This document shows, in pieces, positions 57,803-64,000 of a stretch of 64,000 nt of DNA; position 1 is the first letter of the stretch; every line of letters begins with the position of its first letter. The translations under genes were made by a program, and so were the position numbers. The stretch lies in NCBI GenBank assembly GCA_012064385.1, contig QRDG01000525.1, forward strand, positions 892,716-956,715. Direction: 5' to 3'. The notes under the pieces are model-generated. The model was given only the letters and a program-made list of their open reading frames with translations. It was not told the origin of the DNA and ran no database searches. This DNA comes from Puccinellia tenuiflora. Lineage: Eukaryota; Streptophyta; Magnoliopsida; Poales; Poaceae.

Positions 57803-58850
57803 TTCCCTGGTATGCTCGGCAGCATAGATTGTATGCATTGGGAGTGAAAGAACTGCCCATTTGCTTGGCAGGGGCAATATAAGGGACATGTTGGCGAGTG
57901 CACGGTCATACTAGAGGCTGTGGCTACACACGATTGCTGGATTTGGCACTCCTTCTTCGGCATGGCCGGTTCTCACAATGACATCAATGTGCTTCAGCGC
58001 TCTCCGGTGTTCTCTAGACTTTCAGAGGGCAATGCTTCAGAGGTGAGCTATGAGGTCAATGGCCATACATATACCAAGGGATACTATTTAGCTGATGGCA
58101 TTTATCCGGAGTGGTCTACTTTTGTAAAGACAATCCCCAATCCTGCTGACGACGATGAAACTCCAAACAAGAAAAACATGGAGTCATTTTTTGCAAAGGA
58201 ACAAGAGGGTTGTAGAAAGGATGTGGAGCGTGCTTTTGGTGTGCTCCAATCTCGGTGGGCTATTGTTCGGCACCCTGCTAGAACATGGAGCGTCGACACT
58301 ATGTGGGAGGTGATGAGTTGTTGTGTGATAAATGATAATGCACAACTTGATTGTGGAGCACAAGTGTGATGGTAGCTATTTGATAAAGATTGAAAGTTTA
58401 GCGGGGAGACTGTTGTGCCAGAGTTTGGATCGACAACATTTACAAGGTGGATCGAGTTTCATCAAGAGATGCGTGATAAGATAGCTCACAGACAACTTAA
58501 AAAAGATTTGGTTAAGCATATGTCAAATCATTTTGGGAACCAAGAGTCCTAATTGCTATATTTTTTTATCAATTTGGTTGTACTAAATTATTTGTTTGGT
58601 TCAATTTGGTTGTAAAACTAGTTGATGAATAATTTATCGGATTTGATTGTCTAAACTATGTTATTCAATTTGGATGAAAATCTGTTATCTAAAGAAAAGT
58701 AGACAGGGACGGACCAAATAGGTCGCCCCGTTGGGTGCAGGCCAAAAAATGGCCGGACATGGACGGACCCCTGTCCGTTTGCCGATCCAAACGGATGAAA
58801 AAGGGACCATTTTCTGCTCCGTTTGGGTCGGCTCGTTAGAGTTGCCCTAA

Positions 58851-60130
58851 CAGGTCTAGAATACAACACGCGTCCTCCAGGCAGCACCTCCCCCACTGCA
58901 GTACTACACCGTGCCTACCTTTCAGTAGTTTAGGTTTACATCAAATCAGCTCACTGCCAAGCTCGTTCGTTCTTCACCATCTTCTGCAGCGCAATCATGA
59001 GACGACAGAGACCACACAAACACAGCAAGCCCCCCTCGCCGGAGAGCTGGCTGAGGGAGCTCCGAAAGGACGCTTTTTTGGAAAGCTGACTTGGCATGGT
59101 CATCTCTGCGTTGCTTTGTGCGGTTGTCGCGGGGCGACCTGATGGCAACACACAACTAGTATCATTTTGAGCTTGATGGTCACACACAATTATAGGAAGC
59201 CAGCTACCAAACATAGTACTGTACATACGTACTGCCCATGAATCCATGGTGAGTGAACGGGAGACGGGGTCAGAGTCTCAGAGATGAGGTGGCATGGTAG
59301 CATCTGAGCTCCGGTGCGCGACATGACGGAGGATCTCGTACATGGAATGCCTCTTCTTTCTTCAAATAGTACTTTATCTGTACCAAAGCATAACACTGCA
59401 TGTCGATGGTGCCGTGAATTGCAGCGGCAGCAGGTCAACAAGCAAGAAAAGCATTTCTTGGCCTCACCGGCTTGCGCAAATCTTGCTCTCGCATCTAGCG
59501 CGCTTGGTTCATGGCGCTTGGGTCCTCTTGGCGGCGGCGACGGGGACCGTACACGGACGTTCCGCATGCCAGCCGCTGGGTCAGGTGCGCGCTCTACGCC
59601 GCCTCCGCGTCCGCCGCTGGACGCGGCCTCGTCTCCCTGGGACCCGCCGATGCCCTGGACGCCGCCTACACGGGAGGGGCGGCGGCGGCCGAGGGCGGGT
59701 TCAGGCGAGGGGCGACCTTCTTGGGGGCGGGGAGCGCGGGGAGGCAGGGAGCCGACGCCGGGTGGGAAAGCTTCTTGCGTGAAGGGGAGGCGGCGGCGGC
59801 CGCGTAGGAGGAGGAAGGCTTGGGACTGAGGAGCAGCTTCGGTCGGTCGGCTCTGCTTTGGTTCCGCCTCTAGGGTTTAGGGCTGCGGCGGCAGGAGGAG
59901 CGGGACACTTCGCCGTCGGGGATGGAGGCGCCGCGGGGTGGCCGCAGACTTACGGGAGACGGCACCATGGCAGAGGGGCGCGCCCCCATGTGAGGCGCAA
60001 GACGCTCGGTCGGGTAGTGGAGAAGAGAAATACTAACAGGAGCGAAGCGGTATGAGGGTATTTTGTCCGTAATATGGGATTTGGCGGGAGGGTAAAACGG
60101 TAAACTTTCGACGGACGAACCAAAGAAGCC
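58851..60130. other. Unassigned sequence with a GC-rich block
   Basis: The block 59480-60000 is GC-rich with overlapping frames on both strands; none resembles a known protein. The end 'gaagccttaatgcctttattattaggtatag' (60125-60155) is of a type often seen at grass DNA-transposon ends, so this may be a transposon with captured sequence. I could not find the matching left end. Confidence 0.35.
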
Positions 60131-60251
60131 TTAATGCCTTTATTATTAGGTATAGAGGTATAGATTTACAACTTAGTGTCAAACCAAAATACCCAATAAG
60201 CATAAGCATATTTATCTTTTTTTTTTCAAAATATCAGGCTGACTTATATAC

Positions 60252-60935
60252 CTGTAGAGACCATGTCATCAGGAGATGGTTTATCAAACTTGAAGGAACT
60301 ATTAACATCAACACAATGCAGTCATCGTCTAGTTATATACACTATTAAATCTAATATCCTTTTAAGTAGAACAAAAATGAAGCAAGCCAAAAAAATGGAG
60401 TGTATCCTAACAACACGCGTCATAGAACTCTAACATATGGACCTCCTATGAAAGAACAGCTCCAAAATTTCAGATTCTCAAGGCCTAGCGTAAAGTCCTC
60501 ATAGGCTGCATATCAGAATAACGTTCATATTCTCTGATTAGTTACTCTGCAACCACGAAGAGATTTTAGTAAGAAGGTCCAGCTTAAAAAGCTGTTACAA
60601 CCTAGAATGCAAGACATGTCTATTATACAAATGAGAAACGACTCAGATCTGAACAAAATACGCGCTGATTATGTACATACAACAGATAGATCATGACGCT
60701 ATAGACTTCAAAAATAGGGATGCTAATCTGCACAACGCCAATACTTGCTTGGCATAGAGATGTAATTTACCTTTGTTAATACGGCGTTTGTTATATGTCC
60801 TGTATAACTTATGCAGAGCATCCAAGGAAGCTTGTAAATATCCAGTTGCCTTGAAGTCATCAGAGGAAACATCATCTTTTGATTTTGGATCAGATGGTGT
60901 GAAAAGAGATTTTGCTAGTATAAATATTATGTCTG
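60252..60935 (-). pseudogene. HBS1/SKI7-like gene fragment, two exons
   Basis: Exon A (60935-60771, minus) reads DIIFILAKSLFTPSDPKSKD and continues SSDDFKATGYLQASLDALHK to a donor AAAG|GTAAAT. Exon B (about 60330-60252) reads VNSSFKFDKPSPDDMVST and ends at donor ACAG|GTATAT. The KSLFxP block and FKFDxPSPDDxVS motif occur in the region before the GTPase domain of plant HBS1, from whose gene SKI7-type isoforms are made by alternative splicing. HBS1 works with Pelota in ribosome rescue and SKI7 with the exosome. The RanBP2-type zinc finger upstream and the EF1A-like GTPase downstream are absent, so this is a fragment. Confidence 0.5.
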
Positions 60936-61107
60936 ATTGTTTGTGCGTTTAGCTGTATTTCAGGAAAGGAACTCAACTAAATTAACAGGATAAATAACAA
61001 CAGTTATGTATCACAAATTCAAAACATTAGAGCAGAAGAAAAAACAAATTAAATCATACAATGCAACAAGAACAACATCACGTATTTCCACCTTCAGCTT
61101 CATTGGC

Positions 61108-61258
61108 GTTATTGTGATATAGTGACAAATCCCCAAGAACGTCGCATAGCATTCATGATACAAGACTTGTGTCTTTTTCCGTAAGGAAATGGAGCATTGC
61201 CACGGACCATTCTACATCGCTCCTCAAGATCAGATTGGTTATCTATTTTAGGAACAAA
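61108..61258 (-). pseudogene. Exon-like block of unknown family
   Basis: After an acceptor-like CTCTTTAG, the minus strand reads FVPKIDNQSDLEERCRMVRG, then NAPFPYGKRHKSCIMNAMRR and SWGFVTISQ before a stop. Amino-acid composition and length suggest a genuine exon or last exon. I do not recognise the family. It lies about 170 bp upstream of the HBS1-like exon A on the same strand and may belong to the same fragment or another. Confidence 0.4.
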
Positions 61259-61875
61259 CTAAAGAGGAGTTAGTGAGTTGTTAAATGTGATGGAGGTCAT
61301 GTAATTTTCTCAACCCAATCAGACAATGTGGCATCATAGAAGAATAGTACCTTACCATCTCTTATTTCCGGAAGGTCAGATTTACCGTCTCTGTGATCAC
61401 CTCACTTATCATCAGAGTGCCGGATTTATACAACTATGTGTGAGTCTGATTATGAAACATGGCAATCAAATCAGGAACCAGAACGAAACTGCATTAAACA
61501 TGTACAGCTACAAACAAAATACAGAGAACCTGTTTGGCCTTGCCCAGAATTTTTGCATGATTGATTGGCTAGCCTTTATAGATTATTCCACCTGTTATTG
61601 GCTTTGGCTTTAGCTTTTCCAGTGCTTAGGCCTTCCATAGACTTGCCCAGCAGTTGCAGTTGATGCTCTGCGAACTGACTGTAACAAATCTCTAACTTCA
61701 AAAGGCAACATAAATTCATTTCTTCTAATTTCGTGACCATAATGAGAAATCATGTGAGCCCACTGCAATGCCTCCTTAGAACATGTCAGAGGACTTCACC
61801 CAGGCGGAGGCGGCGATCTGGCGTCCAGCGTTCTCGTGACCTATACCGTGGGTCCGGGGAGTGTGGACGAATAGC

Positions 61876-62260
61876 GCCCGGGCTCACCTGAACCCTTTTT
61901 TTCTTGCGAAATTCAAAAAATAGTAAAACATGAGAAAAAAATCTGGAAAAAATTGGGTGCATATGTATACAAGTTCTTCACACTCGTGTAAATTCTCAGA
62001 ACCAAATGACATTTTATTTGCACTGGGCGAAAAAGACAAAATAATTTGTCAGATCTAGATCTGAAACACATTTTTTGGAATGCTGATTTTGTCTTTTTTG
62101 CAGAGAGCGCATAGAATGTCATTTTATTCTGAAAAATTCACGCGTGTGAAGAACTTGTATACATATGCACCCAATTTTTTTCCGAATTTTTCATATAGTT
62201 TTACTATTTTTTGAATTTCGCGAAATGCGAGGGAATGCGAGGGTGCAGGTGAGCTCGGGC
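61876..62260. mobile_element. Foldback MITE with long inverted arms, 385 bp
   Basis: GCCCGGGCTCACCTG (61876-61890) is inverted at 62246-62260 (CAGGTGAGCTCGGGC). The arms continue inward, e.g. 'gggtgcatatgtatacaagt' (61955 onward) against 'acttgtatacatatgcaccc' (62154 onward), making arms of about 150 bp. A central loop holds 'agatctagatct'. The element could form a long hairpin and small RNAs. Confidence 0.85.
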
Positions 62261-62607
62261 TCACCTGCGAGTTTTCCGGGGCTGGGCCGCTAGTGCGGGC
62301 TCCTAGTTTTTTTATGCAAAAGTTGCCTAGCATTTTTGTTTAGGTAATTTCTTTTACACACAGCGGTGTCGGTCGAATCGACATTCGCTGCGCCCCAATC
62401 AACTTGCTACACATGTATGCTCTCATAAGCTAGAAATCCGAGGGAGATTAGATATTGGAGGGATAAGTATGAAAACCGACTACATATGCATAGATTTTGA
62501 TGCACTTCTGCATCACTGATTTCAAATTCAACATTTCGCATATATCACCACAACAAAAAGTGAAACAAGAAAAAAACCAAGGAAGCTGGCCCGTAGGGTG
62601 CCCTTAA
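62261..62607. other. No recognisable feature
   Basis: Short intergenic stretch between the foldback element and the PIF-type element. No ORF or repeat is recognised. Confidence 0.35.
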
Positions 62608-62844
62608 GAGCATCTCCAGCCACTGTGCCCCCCCAGCACACTTTGCCGGTGGTTCCTGGGGGGCGCCGGCGTATTTTTTCTGTCTTGGGGACACTAGTTT
62701 TGGCAGCCGCACCCCCACCCCACGAATTGCATAGGACGCGTGGCGACCTCGCACGCGCTCTGGAGACGCCGCTGCCGCCGCTGAAGGGGACGAGATCATC
62801 CTGGAACAGAAGGGGACGAGAGAGGCAGAGGGGAAAGAGATGGT

Positions 62845-63060
62845 CGGCGTCAGTTGATGCGGGCCGCGAAGCCGGCGTCCCCAGCGGCCGCGCGGAGGCC
62901 CTCGGCCGCGTCCGTGCGGTGGCGACGCCGCGCGAGAGGAGGCGCCAGTTGATGCGGGCCGCGAAGCCGGCGTCCCCGGCTGCGACGTCGGAGAGCAGCG
63001 GGAGGAGGCGCCAGTTGATGCGGGCCGCGAAGCCGGCGTCCCCGGCGGCCGCGTCCGTGC
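62845..63060. repeat. Three direct copies of a GC-rich segment in the PIF-type element
   Basis: AGTTGATGCGGGCCGCGAAG followed by CCGGCGTCCCC occurs near 62858, 62948 and 63013. The shared core is about 45 bp and the spacing 90 and 65 bp. In frame it repeats MRAAKPASPA on plus and AGDAGFAARINWR on minus; I consider these compositional. Confidence 0.8.
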
Positions 63061-63223
63061 GGTGGCGGGAGTGGATGCTCCGGATTGCGAGCGACCGACG
63101 TCGGAATGGTGGTTGCGGACTGCAAGCGGCTGCGGTGGCGCCGAGGCAGGGGTGGTGGTTGCAGGCGGACGCCGAGAGGACCACAAGCGCAAGCGCGGCG
63201 GCGCAAGCGCGGCGGCGAGAGCG

Positions 63224-63376
63224 GCGGCGGTGCCACTTGCGCCAGATCTTGGTGGGCGCGCGGTGGGTTCCGTCGCCGCCGACGCGAGGAATACGGGAGA
63301 CGGTGCGGCCAGTTCCCCAGGCCATGTCACCCTCAAGGGCCTTGACGGAGACCAGCGGGCGCGCGGAGGTTTCCAT
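63224..63376 (-). pseudogene. Captured fragments of ribosomal protein L4 (uL4) coding sequence
   Basis: From ATG 63376 (minus) the frame reads SARPLVSVKALEGDM, then AWGTGRTVSRIPRV, GGDGTHRA and PTKIWRKWHRR. These correspond, in order, to three separated parts of plant cytosolic ribosomal protein L4: the extreme N-terminus, the WGTGRAVSRIPRV block and the FAPTKIWRKWHRR block, with the sequence between them removed. The pieces are joined in one open frame. After 63224 the sequence becomes Arg-rich and unrelated. It lies wholly within the PIF-type element, so it is a transduplicated mosaic, not a functional uL4 gene. Confidence 0.8.
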
Positions 63377-64000
63377 GGCGGCGGCTGGGAGGTGAGGGGT
63401 AGGGGGGTTTGGGCGGCGGCGGCTGGAACACCGTGCGCTCGCCGTCGCCGCGCGGGGCCGCTCGCGCTGGAGCCGTGCTTCCAGAACAGGCGGAGAAGGA
63501 GGTGACGACCGCGAGGACCACCGTGATGAAGAGCACCGCGGGGTGATCCTGGCCGCCGTGGACGGCGGCGGCGGGCCTGGCTCCTGCTCCGTGGACGGCG
63601 GCGGCGGGCCTGGCTCCGGCTCCGTGGCTGGTCGAGGGAAGCAGGGCGTGGTAGGTGGAAAGAAAAGAGAGAGGAGAGGAGAGAGAGCAGAGGAGAGAGA
63701 GGGCGGTGGGTGGCTGCCAGTGGGGCTTTTGCATGCAAAAGCATTCGCCGGCGCCCCCAGGCGAAACCCAGTAGGCTGGGTTCGGGTTGGGTTCGCCGGC
63801 GTATTTTTTTAGCAAATCCGGCGAAAAACGAGCTTCTGGGGGCGCGACTGGGAATATTTTTGTACGCCGGCGTACAAAAAGTGCTCTGGGGGGCCTTCCT
63901 GGGGGGCTGGCTGGAGTTGCTCTAAGTGCCGCTTGAAGTGCACTTGTTGTTGTCGTCGTCGCTGACTCTAGCACATCCTTATCATTTTCTCTCGGCTCCA

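Larger units (their letters stand above)
55308..58369 (+). pseudogene. Harbinger transposase (plant transposon protein family), broken
   Basis: ATG 55308 opens MDSADEYFYNNVLCSSSSSD. The frame shifts near 55440 and again near 55680. Recognisable blocks are LFKDYFPRNPTYPAKLFRHR, RMARHVFNRIRVGVM, AYGVAGDLINEYLRMGEST and VADTTRILAINEQRGF. There a CACTA element (55890-57802) interrupts the ORF. After it: GMLGSIDCMHWEW with the first catalytic Asp, then TGA where a Trp is expected in the KNCPF context, ILEAVATHDCWIWHSFFGMA, GSHNDINVLQRSPVFSRLSE with the second Asp, and DVERAFGVLQSRWAIV with the Glu. The DDE triad is therefore present but the gene has two frameshifts, a stop and an insertion. It belongs to the ALP1-like/Harbinger family of plant transposases. 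Confidence 0.82.
54818..58847 (+). mobile_element. PIF/Harbinger DNA transposon, interrupted by a CACTA element
   Basis: GGGCAACTCCAACGCGCCGACCC at the left and GGGTCGGCTCGTTAGAGTTGCCC at the right are imperfect terminal inverted repeats. TAA lies on both sides (54815-54817 and 58848-58850), the Harbinger target duplication. The element is 4030 bp, of which 1913 bp is a nested CACTA element, leaving about 2.1 kb. Subterminal repeats of the type 'gtccgtttgggt' occur at both ends. It carries one Harbinger transposase pseudogene; the Myb-like partner ORF is absent. Confidence 0.92.
62608..63922. mobile_element. Non-autonomous PIF/Harbinger-type element with captured gene sequence (Pack-type), 1315 bp
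   Basis: GAGCATCTCCAGCCA at the left and TGGCTGGAGTTGCTC at the right are imperfect inverted ends, with TAA on both sides (62605-62607 and 63923-63925). GC-rich inner sequence, 'ggggggcgccggcgtattttt' near 62657 and its inverse relatives near 63800 and 63860 are further subterminal repeats. No transposase. It contains ribosomal protein L4 exon pieces (63224-63376), a 60-95-bp internal direct repeat (62845-63060) and a duplicated 'gtggacggcggcggcgggcc' (63559 and 63592). Confidence 0.8.

Noticed and set aside
59190..59829. ORFs of 98-171 codons in the GC-rich block
   Set aside because: Open in several frames on both strands, no recognisable domain, near probable transposon-end sequence.
62528..63974. 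ORFs of 213-399 codons on the minus strand as real genes
   Set aside because: They are within a non-autonomous PIF-type element. Only the short uL4-derived part shows homology; the rest is Arg/Pro/Ala composition.

Overview
The window is nuclear DNA of a grass, most likely a Triticeae species (wheat, Aegilops or barley group). The evidence is a young BARE1/Angela/WIS-type Copia element, CACTA elements with GTGCGCCACGG subterminal repeats, Stowaway and Tourist MITEs, a Tekay-type chromovirus with 4.2-kb LTRs, and a Tat-lineage Gypsy element. There is no bacterial signature: genes have GT-AG introns and most reading frames belong to transposons.

Layout. 1-2.9 kb holds unassigned sequence and a decayed LINE. 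2.9-6.6 kb is a small gene island with two convergent genes: a chloroplast-type DnaJ-like Cys-rich zinc-finger protein (+) and a Fra a 1/Mal d 1-associated-like protein (-). 7.4-17.7 kb is a Tekay-lineage Gypsy element with an accessory ORF upstream of gag. 17.67-29.6 kb is a second Gypsy element inserted 14 bp into the first one's 3' LTR. It carries an intron-containing Transposase_28-type ORF, a Tat-lineage pol and a 3.7-kb tandem array of a 112-bp unit with higher-order structure, and it ends at a single N (29608). 29.6-43 kb is a mosaic: first exon of a CBSX6-like gene, a LINE tail, a complete TRIM, MITEs, a tandem duplication split by nested insertions, a PAK1IP1/MAK11-like WD40 pseudogene and a CACTA-type end with a B3-like pseudogene. 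43.0-54.7 kb is a gag-protease-only retroelement interrupted by a complete, very young Copia element (AAATT target duplication). 54.8-58.8 kb is a PIF/Harbinger element whose transposase is interrupted by a CACTA element (TTC target duplication). 59-64 kb holds exon fragments (HBS1/SKI7-like, - strand), a foldback element and a non-autonomous PIF-type element containing pieces of a ribosomal protein L4 (uL4) coding sequence.

How it fits together. Only two genes look potentially functional, and one has an exon-1 reading-frame problem. The rest records successive insertions whose order can be read from target-site duplications and nesting. No new defence or metabolic system is visible. The points most worth following are the uL4-capturing PIF element, the higher-order satellite inside a retrotransposon 3' region, the Transposase_28/Tat chimera, the spliced-leader architecture of the Tekay LTR, and the alternative frames of the zinc-finger gene.
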